This document shows positions 1 through 10,231 of a stretch of 64,000 nt of DNA, in pieces. Under the pieces are notes generated by a model. That model was not told where the DNA came from and searched no databases. It saw nothing but the letters and a program-made list of their open reading frames with translations. Source of the DNA: UBA1479 sp002706405 (GTDB taxonomy: Bacteria > Pseudomonadota > Alphaproteobacteria > Rhodospirillales > Casp-alpha2); contig CAXATO010000011.1 of the NCBI GenBank assembly GCA_963972255.1, forward strand, positions 62,001 to 126,000, read 5' to 3'. Both the position numbers and the translations under genes were made by a program. Each line of letters starts with the position of its first letter. Position 1 is the stretch's first letter.

Positions 1-751
<751 letters not shown>

Positions 752-975
752 ATGTGAACTCCCTTCAATGTCGTTTCTTGAACGTTTGATTTTGAACGTT
801 GGTGGTTTCGTTGGCCGCCAGACTAGGCGTTTTTAGGCTTAAAGAAAATTAAGTTTGATTCAGAAATCGTTAATGACTCCTCCCTAATATTGGTCCTGGG
901 ACGACTTGACTTTAAGTGCAGGAGGCTATGGCAAGAGAAGTTGCCATGCCTGCAACCTCTAGAAGGAGGACGACG

Positions 976-1083
976 ATGCAGCGCATTCACGCTTCAGCAA
1001 AAGCGACATCACTCACCGTGACCGGCATGATCATCGGCGTCGCGGTAGCGACCGCCGTCATTGCCTCTGCCGCTTTTGGCTGA
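976..1083 (+). CDS. 35-residue single-span membrane peptide
   Basis: A short gene with a textbook AGGAGG ribosome site five bases before its ATG. The product starts MQRIHASAK and is then almost entirely hydrophobic (TVTGMIIGVAVATAVIASAA) to its end, so it is one predicted membrane helix with a short basic N-terminus, expected to leave the N-terminus in the cytoplasm. It stands alone between the divergent alcohol dehydrogenase and the RTX gene. A strong intrinsic terminator follows about 125 bases downstream. I do not recognise a family. The ribosome site and terminator make it a credible gene despite its size. Confidence 0.6.
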   Translation: MQRIHASAKATSLTVTGMIIGVAVATAVIASAAFG

Positions 1084-1208
1084 GCCTTTCCCAATACGTT
1101 TGCCCTAATACCCCGCAGAGAGGCCCGGCGGTCACTCCCCAACTCCCCAACCTTCCCCCGGCTGCCGGGCCTCATCCCAACGACCCATTGAGGTCACTCC
1201 GCTTAAGG

Positions 1209-1237
1209 CCCCCGGATTCCCCGTCCGGGGGTCTTTT
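1209..1237 (+). terminator. Intrinsic terminator after the small membrane peptide
   Basis: An 8-base perfect stem (CCCCCGGA / TCCGGGGG) with a 7-base loop is followed directly by TCTTTT. It separates the small peptide transcript from the RTX gene. The rest of the 1084-1412 gap holds no gene that I can support; the RTX promoter should lie between 1240 and 1400. Confidence 0.8.
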
Positions 1238-1412
1238 GCCGCCTGCCAACTGATTTCGCATCGGTCAACTTGTTGTCAGCAACGGCTGTTAGCATCCGCC
1301 GCAAATCATGTTGAGTACCCATAAGGGTGCCTTGAGGGAAAATTGAAAACCACCGCGGCGGCGCATGTGCGCCGGGCGAATCCCTGCATGAAGATCGAAA
1401 TCGAGCACCCCC

Positions 1413-4400
1413 ATGTTTTTTATGAAGTTTATCGCAGCCTTTTTGGCGAGATTCTCCCCGCCGGCCACCAATTACGGAAGCCGTGGCGATGACGTCATCA
1501 CGGGCGGCAGCGGCCGCGACAAGATTTACGGCCGCGACGGGGACGATACGCTCGACGGCGCCGGCGGTGACGACAAGATCTATGGCGGCAACGGCGACGA
1601 CGTGATCGAAGGCGGGTCCGGCAACGACCATGTCCATGGCGACCGTGGCGACGACATCGTGTCGGGCGGATCGGGCAACGATCATGTCGACGGCGGCAGC
1701 GGCAATGACGTGCTGTCCGGCGGCACGGGCAACGACCATATCGACGGCGGCAGCGGCAACGACGACATTGACGGCGGTGACGGCCGCGATCTGGTTCATG
1801 CCGGCAGCGGCGATGACACGGTCGCGGGCGGGGACGGCAACGATCACCTGCATGGCGGCAGCGGCAACGACGTGATCAACGGTGGCGACGGGCGGGATTA
1901 TGTCGACGGCGACCGTGGCGACGATATCGTGTCCGGCGGTGCCGGCAGCGACCATGTGAAGGGCGGCAAGGGCGACGACACCGCCGTCTACGTGATGGGC
2001 GACAACGGCGGCAGCCGCGACACCTACGAAGGCGGCAAGGGTGTGGACACGCTGCGCCTCGATCTGACCCAGGCCGAATGGATGCGCGCCGACGTGCAGC
2101 AGGACGTTCGCGACTACCTTGAATTCATCGATGACCACACGGGCCGCCGGGGCGAAGCCGACGGCAAATGGTTCACCTTCTCGGCCTTCGGCCTGAAGGC
2201 CAAGGAATTTGAAAACCTGAAGGTCGTCGTCGACGGCGTCGAGATTGATCCCGCCGATCAGGGCGTGATCGCCAACGACGATGCCTTTGTGACGGCGGGC
2301 GAGGATATCGCGGTTTCCGGCTCGGTCCTGGACAACGATTTGGTGCCCGATCTGCCCGCCTCGGCGACGCTGGTCAGCGGCCCGGCGCAGGGCAGCCTGA
2401 CGTTCAACGCCGACGGCACCTTTACCTATGATCCGGGCAATGCCTTCGACCATCTGGGCGACGGGGAAACGGCGGTCGAGACCTTTACCTACCGCGTGAC
2501 CGACGCGGACGGCGACGCCGACGAAGGCGAAGTCACCATCACCATCACCGGCACCAACGACGGCCCCGTGGCCGCCGCCGATGTGATCGGGGGCGGGGTC
2601 GAGGATACGGTCCTGGTGATCCCGGCGGGCGATCTGCTGGCCAACGACACGGACGTGGACGCCAATGACACGCTGACCATCAGCGCCGTCGGCACGCCCC
2701 AGGGCGGCGCGGTCGCGCTCAACGCCAACGGCGACGTGGTGTTCACGCCGGACGCGAATTATTCCGGCCCGGCAAGCTTCTCCTACACCGTGGTTGACGG
2801 CGCGGGCGCGCAGTCGACCGCCACCGTCACCTTCGAGATCGAAGCCACCGCCGACCAGCCGGTTCTGACGGTCCAGGACGTGACCGGCCAGGCGGGCCAG
2901 CCTGTGGCGCTGGATATCGCCGCGCAGCTGACCGATTTGGACGGCTCGGAAGTTCTCAGCCTGACCCTGTCCGGCCTGCCGGCCGGCAGCCTGCTTTCCG
3001 CCGGCACGGCCAACGCCAACGGCACCTTTACCCTGGCGCCCGGCGATCTGGCCGGCCTGACGCTGACCCCGCCCTCGGGCGTGTCCGGCGATGTCGCGGT
3101 TCAGGTCACGGCGACCGCCACGGAACAATCCAACGGCGCCAGCGCCGCGGTCACCGCGGCTTTCGTGCTGACCCTCCCGGCCGCCAATCAGGCGCCGACG
3201 GACATCGCGCTGGACGCCACCAACGTGCTGGAAAACGAACAGGGTTGGGTGGTCGGTGCCGTCAGCGTCACCGATCCCGACGCCGGCGACAGCCACACCC
3301 TGGCCGTCGACGACGCCCGGTTCGAGATCGTCGCCGGACAGCTGAAGCTGAAAGACGGCATCGCGCTGGATTTCGAAGCGACGCCGACGGTTTCCGTCGA
3401 CGTCACGGCGACGGACGCGGGCGGTCTCAGCCGCACGGAAACCTTCGTCATTACGGTCGACGACGTGCCCGACACGGCGACCCCGGGCAACGATCTGTTG
3501 GTCGGGTCATCCGGCGCCGACGTCATCGACGGGCTGGGTGGCGACGACACGATATACGGCCTGGGCGGCGACGATCTTCTGATCGGGGGCGCGGGCGACG
3601 ACAGCCTTTACGGCGGTGCCGGTAATGACGAGTTGAGCGGCGGCACCGGGGATAATTTCCTCGATGGCGGCGATGGCGACGACCTTCTGCGCGGCGGCAA
3701 CGGCAACAACACGGTGCTGGCCGGCGCGGGGAATGATGAGATCTTATTGGGCGACGGCGACAACTACGTCGACGGCGGCGACGGGGACGACATCGTCGAA
3801 GCCGGGGAATTCGGCAACGGCGACAACGAAATTTACGGCGGTGCCGGGGATGACGATCTCGCCGCAGGTGACGGCGACAACCGCGTGTTCGGCGGAATCG
3901 GCAACGATATCATTGACTTGGGCGACGGCGACAACGACGTCGACGGCGGCGACGGCGATGACGAAGTTCTGGTCGGTGACGGCGACAATGTGATCCATGG
4001 CGGCGCCGGGGACGATCTGATCGACGCCCTGAACGGCGACAACGAGATTTACGGCGAGGATGGCGACGATCTTGTCATCGTCGATGACGGCGACAACCGC
4101 ATCTTCGGCGGGGCCGGTAACGACGATCTCGATGCCGGCGACGGCGACAATTACATCGACGGCGGCGACGGCGACGACATCATCTTCGTGGGCGCCGGCG
4201 ACAACGAAATCTACGGCGGTGCCGGGGACGACGACATCGAAACCGGTTGGGGCGAAAATTATATCGACGCCGGTGACGGCGACGATTTCGTGACCCTGGA
4301 CGACGGCGGTGCCGTCGTGTTCGGCGGTGCCGGCGATGACGATATCTGGGCCTACGGCGGCGACAACGTGATCGACGCCGGCGACGGTGACGACATCGTG

Positions 4401-4790
4401 GAAACGGGTGACGGCGACGACACCATCACCGGCGGTCTGGGCCAGGACATTCTGATCGGCGGCGAAGGCCGGGACGTGTTCATCTACCGCTCGGCGGATG
4501 AATCCGGCACCGGCGCGGCTCTGCGCGACGTGATCGAGGACTTCGATGCCGGTGGTGCCGGGGATTCCGTCGATATTCTGGACTTCTCCAGCTTCGCGAC
4601 CGGCGCGTTCGCCTTCCTGGGGGATGAAACCCACGCTTTCGATGGCGGCGGCAACACCCAGGCGCGGTTCAATGACCAGACCAAGATTCTGGAAATCGAC
4701 GCCGACGGCGACGCCCAGGTCGATATGGAAGTCGAACTGACGGACACCGACGGTGCCGCGCTGGACGACAGCGACTTCAACGTCACCTGA
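1413..4790 (+). CDS. Large RTX (haemolysin-type calcium-binding) protein with cadherin/VCBS-like modules
   Basis: A predicted secreted calcium-binding protein of 1125 residues with no classical signal peptide, as expected for type I secretion. In order: GGxGxDxxx nonapeptide repeats (about residues 22-190); a conserved linker also found in the second RTX gene (about 190-290, with AFGLKAKEFENLKVVVDG); two VCBS/cadherin-like Ig modules containing SGSVLDND and LLANDTD (about 285-480); a further Ig-like module; a cadherin-type module starting NQAPTDIAL (about 591-690); a second RTX block (about 690-1020) rich in GDGDN turns; and a C-terminal region (DVFIYRSADES to the end) like the serralysin-type secretion tail. 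No dedicated RTX exporter is next to it. Adhesion or surface coating is plausible, but no catalytic domain is seen. Confidence 0.85.
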   Translation: MFFMKFIAAFLARFSPPATNYGSRGDDVITGGSGRDKIYGRDGDDTLDGAGGDDKIYGGNGDDVIEGGSGNDHVHGDRGDDIVSGGSGNDHVDGGSGNDVLSGGTGNDHIDGGSGNDDIDGGDGRDLVHAGSGDDTVAGGDGNDHLHGGSGNDVINGGDGRDYVDGDRGDDIVSGGAGSDHVKGGKGDDTAVYVMGDNGGSRDTYEGGKGVDTLRLDLTQAEWMRADVQQDVRDYLEFIDDHTGRRGEADGKWFTFSAFGLKAKEFENLKVVVDGVEIDPADQGVIANDDAFVTAGEDIAVSGSVLDNDLVPDLPASATLVSGPAQGSLTFNADGTFTYDPGNAFDHLGDGETAVETFTYRVTDADGDADEGEVTITITGTNDGPVAAADVIGGGVEDTVLVIPAGDLLANDTDVDANDTLTISAVGTPQGGAVALNANGDVVFTPDANYSGPASFSYTVVDGAGAQSTATVTFEIEATADQPVLTVQDVTGQAGQPVALDIAAQLTDLDGSEVLSLTLSGLPAGSLLSAGTANANGTFTLAPGDLAGLTLTPPSGVSGDVAVQVTATATEQSNGASAAVTAAFVLTLPAANQAPTDIALDATNVLENEQGWVVGAVSVTDPDAGDSHTLAVDDARFEIVAGQLKLKDGIALDFEATPTVSVDVTATDAGGLSRTETFVITVDDVPDTATPGNDLLVGSSGADVIDGLGGDDTIYGLGGDDLLIGGAGDDSLYGGAGNDELSGGTGDNFLDGGDGDDLLRGGNGNNTVLAGAGNDEILLGDGDNYVDGGDGDDIVEAGEFGNGDNEIYGGAGDDDLAAGDGDNRVFGGIGNDIIDLGDGDNDVDGGDGDDEVLVGDGDNVIHGGAGDDLIDALNGDNEIYGEDGDDLVIVDDGDNRIFGGAGNDDLDAGDGDNYIDGGDGDDIIFVGAGDNEIYGGAGDDDIETGWGENYIDAGDGDDFVTLDDGGAVVFGGAGDDDIWAYGGDNVIDAGDGDDIVETGDGDDTITGGLGQDILIGGEGRDVFIYRSADESGTGAALRDVIEDFDAGGAGDSVDILDFSSFATGAFAFLGDETHAFDGGGNTQARFNDQTKILEIDADGDAQVDMEVELTDTDGAALDDSDFNVT

Positions 4791-5036
4791 CATCCTGCCG
4801 GTTTGTGACCATCGCGGGCGAGGGTGATTGCCCGCCCGGGCCTGCGTTCGGGCAGTCTGCCGCCGTGGGGCTTTAGGATTCCTTGAGGGGTTTTTAAACA
4901 ATTCTCGCTTGCCGCCGGGGGCGCACTCAGGCCCACTAAAGGGGCTGGGATTGGCAGAACCGTGCCGACCGGCCTAGAATCCGGAAAAATCCGGGACCGT
5001 CGCGCCCATACAGGCGCTTACCCTTGGGAGGGAACC

Positions 5037-5891
5037 ATGCCGAAGCTGTTGTCGGAACAACAGGTCAATCAATACAATACGGACGGATACGTCGCGCCCA
5101 TCCCCGTCATGGGCGCCGACGAGGCGCTGTCCTATCGCCGTCGCTTCGAAGCCTATGAAGAGGCCCAGGGCGGCTGGTACGAACTGTCCAAGGGACAGAA
5201 GCTCTATCTGCTGCAGACCTGGGCGGCGGAACTGGTGTCTCACCCCAAAATTCTCGACGCGGTCGAAGACGTGCTCGGCCCCGATATCCTGGCCTGGGGC
5301 TGCTCGCTGTTCGTCAAGGATGCCCATGACCCGGGCTTCGTTTCCTGGCATCAGGATGCGACCTATTGGGGGCTGTCCAAGCCCGACGTGCTGACCGCCT
5401 GGGTCGCGCTGTCGCCGGCGACCGTGGCATCCGGCTGCATGAAGGTCATCCCCGGCAGCCACAAGTGGGACCAGATTGCCCACCGCGACACTCTGGACAA
5501 AAACAACCTTCTGACCCGCGGCCAGGAACTGGCGGTCGAGGTCAACGAGGACGAGGCGGCCTATATGCCGCTCAACCCCGGTGAGGTTTCATTGCACCAT
5601 GTGCTGATCGCCCACGGCTCGACCCCCAACACGACCGACGACCGGCGCATCGGCTTCGCCATACGCTACATCCGCCCGGACGTGTCGCAGGTCAACGCCG
5701 ACAAGGACTGTGCCTGGCTGGTGCGCGGCACGGACAATCACGGCAACTTCATCCACGAAACCCCGCCGGATTCCGACATGGACGAAGCGGCGCTGGCCGA
5801 ATACGCCCGCATCATGAAGCTGCGTCAGGGAATTCTCTATAAGGGGGTTCAGGGCAAGCCGGCCCATACGGAACTGGACACCGCCAGCTGA
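5037..5891 (+). CDS. Phytanoyl-CoA dioxygenase (PhyH) family protein
   Basis: A non-haem Fe(II)/2-oxoglutarate oxygenase of 284 residues. The iron-binding triad is visible: HQD in SWHQDATYWG (about residues 105-107) and a distal His in LIAHGSTPN (about 193), followed by the 2-oxoglutarate-binding Arg region RRIGFAIRYI. The start at 5037 follows a GGGAGGG ribosome site; the frame is open further upstream but has no better start. It precedes a CoA-transferase and an acyl-CoA dehydrogenase, which hints at catabolism of an unusual acid, but the family has many substrates and the one here cannot be read from sequence. Confidence 0.85.
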   Translation: MPKLLSEQQVNQYNTDGYVAPIPVMGADEALSYRRRFEAYEEAQGGWYELSKGQKLYLLQTWAAELVSHPKILDAVEDVLGPDILAWGCSLFVKDAHDPGFVSWHQDATYWGLSKPDVLTAWVALSPATVASGCMKVIPGSHKWDQIAHRDTLDKNNLLTRGQELAVEVNEDEAAYMPLNPGEVSLHHVLIAHGSTPNTTDDRRIGFAIRYIRPDVSQVNADKDCAWLVRGTDNHGNFIHETPPDSDMDEAALAEYARIMKLRQGILYKGVQGKPAHTELDTAS

Positions 5892-5998
5892 TCGCCGGGT
5901 CAGCGTTTCATTTTGGCCCGCGCGGTCTTTGCCTGCGCGGAGCGGGGGTGTAGCATGCGTCTCCTTCATTCTCCGCCTGCACTCCAACGGAAACATCC

Positions 5999-7237
5999 AT
6001 GACCGCTTCTTCTGACCGCCCCGCCGGCCCTTTGGCGGGAATTCGTATCCTCGACATGACCCGCATCCTGGCGGGCCCGACCTGCGCCCAGCTTCTGGGT
6101 GATTTGGGCGCCGACGTGATCAAGATCGAACGCCCCGGCGTCGGTGACGACACGCGTGCCTGGGGGCCGCCGTACCTGACGGCCGCCGACGGCGGGGACC
6201 TGGATGAAAGCGCCTATTACCTGGCGGTGAACCGCAACAAGCGCTCGGTCACGGTGGATTTCTCCCGGCCCGAGGGCGTGGCCCTGATCAAGCGGCTGTT
6301 GAAGCATTGCGACGTGCTGGCTCATAATCTGAAGGTCGGCGGGCTGGAGAAATTCGGCCTCGGCTATGCGGATCTCAAGGACGATTTCCCGGGCCTGGTC
6401 TATTGCCATATTTCCGGCTTCGGCGAGACCGGACCCTATGCCAAGCGGCCCGGCTACGACGCTCTGGCCCAGGCCATGGGCGGGATCATGAGCCTGACCG
6501 GCAGCCCGGACGGCGAGCCGACCCGTGTCGGTGTCGGCATTTCCGACATCATGTGCGGCATGTATGCCTCGACGGCGATCCTGGCCGCACTGCGCCATCG
6601 CGACAAGACGGGGCAGGGCCAGAACATCGACCTCGGCTTGCTCGACACCACCGTCGCCTGGTCGTCGAACGAGGCATTGAACTATTTCACCTCGGGCGAC
6701 CTGCCCAAGCGGCGCGGCAACCAGCACGCCAACATCGTGCCCTATCAGGTGTTCCCGACCAAGGACGGCTATTTCTATCTGGCCGCCGGCAATGACGGCC
6801 AATATTCCCGGTTCTGTGAATTCGCGGGCGTGCCCGAACTGGCGACGGATCCGCGCTATGCCACCAACCCCAAGCGTCTGGTCAATCGGGACGAACTGGT
6901 CGCCAAGCTGGAACAGCTTACGCCCAAGAAGACCACTCAGGAATGGATCGACGGCCTGGAACAGCGCAACGTGCCGGCGGCGCCGGTCTACAACCTGGAG
7001 CAGACCTTCAACGATCCGCAGATCAAGCACCGCGAGATGAAGATCGAAATGGAGCAGCCCTTGGCCAAAGACGGCAAGGTGGCGCTTCTGGGCAATCCCA
7101 TCAAGCTGTCGGAAACGCCCGTCAGCTACCGCCGCCCGCCGCCGACCCTGGGCCAGCATACGGACGAGGTTCTGGCGGAGCTTCTGGATCTAAGCGACGA
7201 CGACCGCGCCAAGCTGCGCGATGACGGACTGATTTAA
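5999..7237 (+). CDS. CaiB/BaiF (class III) CoA-transferase
   Basis: A family III CoA-transferase of 412 residues, which moves CoA between carboxylic acids through a covalent aspartyl intermediate (family knowledge). Visible features: the N-terminal RILDMTRILAGP motif, the DLGADVIKIERP motif, the NRNKRSVTVD segment, and ISDIMCGMYA, whose Asp (about residue 183) is at the position of the catalytic aspartate of formyl-CoA transferase. The C-terminal small domain ends SYRRPPPTLGQHTDEVL, as is usual. The next gene starts 15 bases downstream, so the two form an operon in which this enzyme probably supplies the CoA thioester for the dehydrogenase. Confidence 0.9.
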   Translation: MTASSDRPAGPLAGIRILDMTRILAGPTCAQLLGDLGADVIKIERPGVGDDTRAWGPPYLTAADGGDLDESAYYLAVNRNKRSVTVDFSRPEGVALIKRLLKHCDVLAHNLKVGGLEKFGLGYADLKDDFPGLVYCHISGFGETGPYAKRPGYDALAQAMGGIMSLTGSPDGEPTRVGVGISDIMCGMYASTAILAALRHRDKTGQGQNIDLGLLDTTVAWSSNEALNYFTSGDLPKRRGNQHANIVPYQVFPTKDGYFYLAAGNDGQYSRFCEFAGVPELATDPRYATNPKRLVNRDELVAKLEQLTPKKTTQEWIDGLEQRNVPAAPVYNLEQTFNDPQIKHREMKIEMEQPLAKDGKVALLGNPIKLSETPVSYRRPPPTLGQHTDEVLAELLDLSDDDRAKLRDDGLI

Positions 7238-7252
7238 AAGGGGGATTCCGCC

Positions 7253-8464
7253 ATGTTCGACCTGACCGACGACCAAAAAGACCTGCGCGCCAAGGCCCGC
7301 GCCCTTGCCGAAGGCGCGGTGGCCGAGCGCGCCGCCGAGGTCGACCGCACCGAGGAATATCCCTGGGACAACGTGGCGCTTCTGAAGGACGCCGGTTTCA
7401 TGGGCATGACCATTCCCGAAGCCTACGGCGGGCAGGGCCGCTCGTTCCTGGACGCCGTGCTGGTGGTCGAGGAAATGGCCAAGCAGTGCGGCGTCACCGG
7501 ACGCATCGTGGTCGAGGCCAACATGGGCGCCATTTCCTCCGTCATGCGCTATGGCTCCGAGGAACAGAAGAAGCTTTGCGCCGAACATGTGCTGGCCGGC
7601 GACAAGCCCGCCATCTGCATCACCGAACCCAACGCCGGCAGCGCCGCCACGGACATGACGACCCGTGCCGACAAGGTCGGCGACAAATACATCATCAACG
7701 GCACCAAGCACTGGATCACCGGCGGCGGCGTGTCCAAGGTCCACCTGATCTTCGCTCGCGTGTTCGAAAACGGCGAGGAACAGGGCATCGGCGGCTTCCT
7801 GGCCATCCGCAACGAACATCCGGGCCTGGTCATCGGCACCCGCGAGCCGGCCATGGGCCTGCGCGGCATTCCGGAATGCCAGGTTCATTTCAAGGATCTG
7901 GAAGTCCCCGAATCCATGGCCCTGATCCCGCCCCAGGGCATCCGCCGCGGCTTCGCCGGCCTGATGACCGCCTATAACTCGCAGCGCGTGGGGGCCGGCA
8001 CGGTCGCCCTCGGTATTGCTCAGGGCGCCTATGAAAAGGCGCTCGCCTATGCCCAGGAGCGCGAACAGTTCGGCCGCCCCATCGCCGAATTCCAGGGCCT
8101 GCAATGGATGCTGGTCGACATGTCGACCCAGATCACGGCGGCGCAGACGCTGATTTACCGTGCGGCGGCCAGCGCCGAAACCGACCAGTCCGGCTTCCCG
8201 GATATGACGCTGGCCGCCCAGGCCAAGATTTTCACCTCGGAAATGGCCATCAAGGTGACCAGCGAAGCGCTGCAGGTGTTCGGCGCCATGGGCTATTCCC
8301 GCAACCTGCCCATGGAACGCATGTACCGCGACGCCCGCATGTTCACCATCGGCGGCGGCACGGCCCAGGTCCTGCGCAACATGGTGGCGACCCAGATCTT
8401 GGGCCGCAAGCTGCCGCAGACCCGCGACGGCTATCAGAAGCTGGCGGAAAAGGGCGGGGCGTAA
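7253..8464 (+). CDS. Acyl-CoA dehydrogenase, with altered catalytic-base positions
   Basis: An FAD-dependent acyl-CoA dehydrogenase of 403 residues, full length for the family. It has the N-terminal helical domain (FDLTDDQKDLRAKAR), the middle-domain motif AICITEPNAGSAATDM, and the C-terminal REQFGRPIAEFQ and RMYRDARM segments. In most short and medium-chain members the C-terminal motif is YEGT with the catalytic Glu; here it reads IGGGTAQV, so that Glu is Gly. The alternative isovaleryl-type position reads SQR rather than YER. The substrate may therefore be unusual. It is co-transcribed with the CoA-transferase upstream (15-base gap, GGGGG ribosome site). Confidence 0.9.
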   Translation: MFDLTDDQKDLRAKARALAEGAVAERAAEVDRTEEYPWDNVALLKDAGFMGMTIPEAYGGQGRSFLDAVLVVEEMAKQCGVTGRIVVEANMGAISSVMRYGSEEQKKLCAEHVLAGDKPAICITEPNAGSAATDMTTRADKVGDKYIINGTKHWITGGGVSKVHLIFARVFENGEEQGIGGFLAIRNEHPGLVIGTREPAMGLRGIPECQVHFKDLEVPESMALIPPQGIRRGFAGLMTAYNSQRVGAGTVALGIAQGAYEKALAYAQEREQFGRPIAEFQGLQWMLVDMSTQITAAQTLIYRAAASAETDQSGFPDMTLAAQAKIFTSEMAIKVTSEALQVFGAMGYSRNLPMERMYRDARMFTIGGGTAQVLRNMVATQILGRKLPQTRDGYQKLAEKGGA

Positions 8465-8558
8465 GAGGCCCGGCGGTAAACTTCCCGCGAGCCCCCTCGT
8501 CAGTGCGTGGCGACGTCCTATATGATCGGGGACGCTCCCTAATAGGTGGAAACGCAAG

Positions 8559-8957
8559 ATGACCGGCAAGATCGAGAAATCCGACGCCGAATGGCGCCAG
8601 CAGCTGACCGACGAACAGTACAAGGTGACGCGCCTGAAGGGCACGGAACGCGCCTTTACCGGCAAGTACCACGACGCCAAGACGCCCGGCACCTATGTCT
8701 GCGTCTGTTGCGGGGAGCCGTTGTTTTCCTCCGACACAAAGTTCGACAGCGGCACCGGCTGGCCCAGCTACTATCAGCCCGTCAGCCCGGACGCGATCAT
8801 CGAGCATGAGGACGTCAGCTTCTTCATGCGCCGGGTCGAGGTCGTCTGCGCCAAATGTGATGCTCATCTGGGCCATGTGTTCCCCGACGGTCCGGAACCG
8901 ACCGGGCAGCGTTATTGCATCAATTCGGCCTCCCTGGTCTTGAAGCCCGAGGAATAG
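8559..8957 (+). CDS. msrB: Peptide-methionine (R)-S-oxide reductase MsrB
   Basis: Repairs oxidised methionine, R-epimer, using thioredoxin. The 132-residue length is standard. Two zinc-binding pairs are visible (CVCC and CAKC), together with the SGTGWPSYYQP and HLGHVFPDGP motifs. The catalytic cysteine sits in RYCINSASL near the C-terminus. The gene stands alone between the acyl-CoA dehydrogenase and the GNAT-C39 gene. A hairpin (GCCCATC/GATGGGC, about 8966-8987) follows the stop but lacks a T run. Confidence 0.96.
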   Translation: MTGKIEKSDAEWRQQLTDEQYKVTRLKGTERAFTGKYHDAKTPGTYVCVCCGEPLFSSDTKFDSGTGWPSYYQPVSPDAIIEHEDVSFFMRRVEVVCAKCDAHLGHVFPDGPEPTGQRYCINSASLVLKPEE

Positions 8958-9127
8958 GCCCGCCTGCCCATCGGTTTTCGGATGGGCGCCATGCATATCG
9001 CGGCCATAGCCAAACGCCGCCATTTGAGCTACCTGTTCAGGCCAGATGTTGTGCGCGGAATGCCGTCTGTTTGGGCGCGGCGGTCCGCGGATGTATTTGC
9101 CCCCATGAAAGCCGTGCAGGTTCCGCC

Positions 9128-10231
9128 GTGATCCGCAACGCCACCCTGGAAGATGTCCCGGTTCTCGCCGAACTGGAGCGGCAGTGCTTTGACACCGACC
9201 GGCTGTCGACGCGCAACTTCCGCTATCTGCTGACGCGCGGGAATGCGTCGCTCATCGTCGACGAGGAAGCGGGGGCGATCACCGGCTACAGCCTGGTGCT
9301 GTTCCACCGCAACACGTCGATGACGCGTCTTTATTCCTTCGCCGTGCTGCCCACGCGCCAGCGCGGCGGCATCGCGCGGGCATTGCTGAGCGCATCGGAA
9401 AAAATCGCCGTGGAAAACGGCTTCGTGACCATGCGGCTGGAAGTGCGCAAGGACAACGCGCGGGCCCGGGGCTTCTATGAAAAGGCCGGCTACCGCGCCT
9501 TTTCGACCTATCCCGACTATTACGAAGACCATGTCGACGCGGTGCGCATGGAAAAGGCCCTGGCCCCGCATCTGTCGGCCGAGGATGCGCCCGTGCCCTA
9601 TTACGCCCAGACCCTGGAATTCACCTGCGGCCCGGCCTGCCTGATGATGGCGATGAAGGCCCAGGAACCGGACCTGGAACTGGACCGTTCGTTCGAGCTG
9701 CGCCTGTGGCGCGAGGCGACGACCATCTTCATGACCTCCGGGCATGGCGGCTGCGGGCCCTTCGGCTTGGCGCTGTCGGCCTGGAAGCGGGGCTTCGAGG
9801 TCAGCCTGTTCGTGAGCGAGGAACAGGCCCTGTTCGCCGACGGTGTGCGCAACGAGGAAAAGAAGGAAGTCATCCGCCTGGTTCAGGCCGACTTCCTGGC
9901 GGAAATCGGCAAGACCGATATTCAGCTGACCTACGCGCCGCCGCAGCTTTCGGACCTGCGGGAAAGATTCGAAGCCGGGCATTTCCCCATCGTGCTGGTC
10001 AGCGCCTATCGCCTGACCGGATACAAGGCCCCCCATTGGATGGCCATCACCGGCTTCGACGACCGCTTCGTCTATGTCCACGAACCCTATGTCGATACGG
10101 ACGAGGGCGAGACCGATACGGTCTGTTTCGGGATTCCCATCCGTCTTGGAGAGTTCGACCGCATGATGCGCTACGGCGGGTCAAAGCAATATGCGGTGGT
10201 TGTCATCGGCCCGAAAACGAGGACTGACTGA
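9128..10231 (+). CDS. GNAT acetyltransferase-C39 peptidase-like fusion
   Basis: Two domains in one 367-residue chain. Residues 1-150 are a GNAT N-acetyltransferase with the acetyl-CoA loop RQRGGIARALL. Residues about 155-360 are a papain-like C39 domain with the Cys in FTCGPACLMM and the His in HWMAITGFDD. I chose the GTG at 9128 because conserved GNAT sequence starts there (VIRNATLEDVPVL); the frame stays open upstream but without family-like sequence. Its TGA shares one base with the ATG of the RimK-like ligase, so the two are translationally coupled. The pairing suggests synthesis or trimming of a peptide-like compound, but I know of no proven function. Confidence 0.8.
   Translation: MIRNATLEDVPVLAELERQCFDTDRLSTRNFRYLLTRGNASLIVDEEAGAITGYSLVLFHRNTSMTRLYSFAVLPTRQRGGIARALLSASEKIAVENGFVTMRLEVRKDNARARGFYEKAGYRAFSTYPDYYEDHVDAVRMEKALAPHLSAEDAPVPYYAQTLEFTCGPACLMMAMKAQEPDLELDRSFELRLWREATTIFMTSGHGGCGPFGLALSAWKRGFEVSLFVSEEQALFADGVRNEEKKEVIRLVQADFLAEIGKTDIQLTYAPPQLSDLRERFEAGHFPIVLVSAYRLTGYKAPHWMAITGFDDRFVYVHEPYVDTDEGETDTVCFGIPIRLGEFDRMMRYGGSKQYAVVVIGPKTRTD

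Noticed and set aside
1490..1980. Regular short-period DNA repeats that could suggest a CRISPR or satellite array
   Set aside because: The period is 27 bases with variable units and encodes the GGxGxDxxx RTX nonapeptide; there are no fixed repeats with unique spacers.
1203..3296. Very long open frame on the minus strand opposite the first RTX gene
   Set aside because: It is a GC-rich mirror of the RTX and Ig-module codons with low-complexity Val/Ala/His-rich translation; the plus-strand reading has clear domains.
3744..4901. Second long minus-strand open frame opposite the RTX repeats
   Set aside because: Its translation is a periodic reflection of the GDGDN repeats, with no ribosome site or domain.
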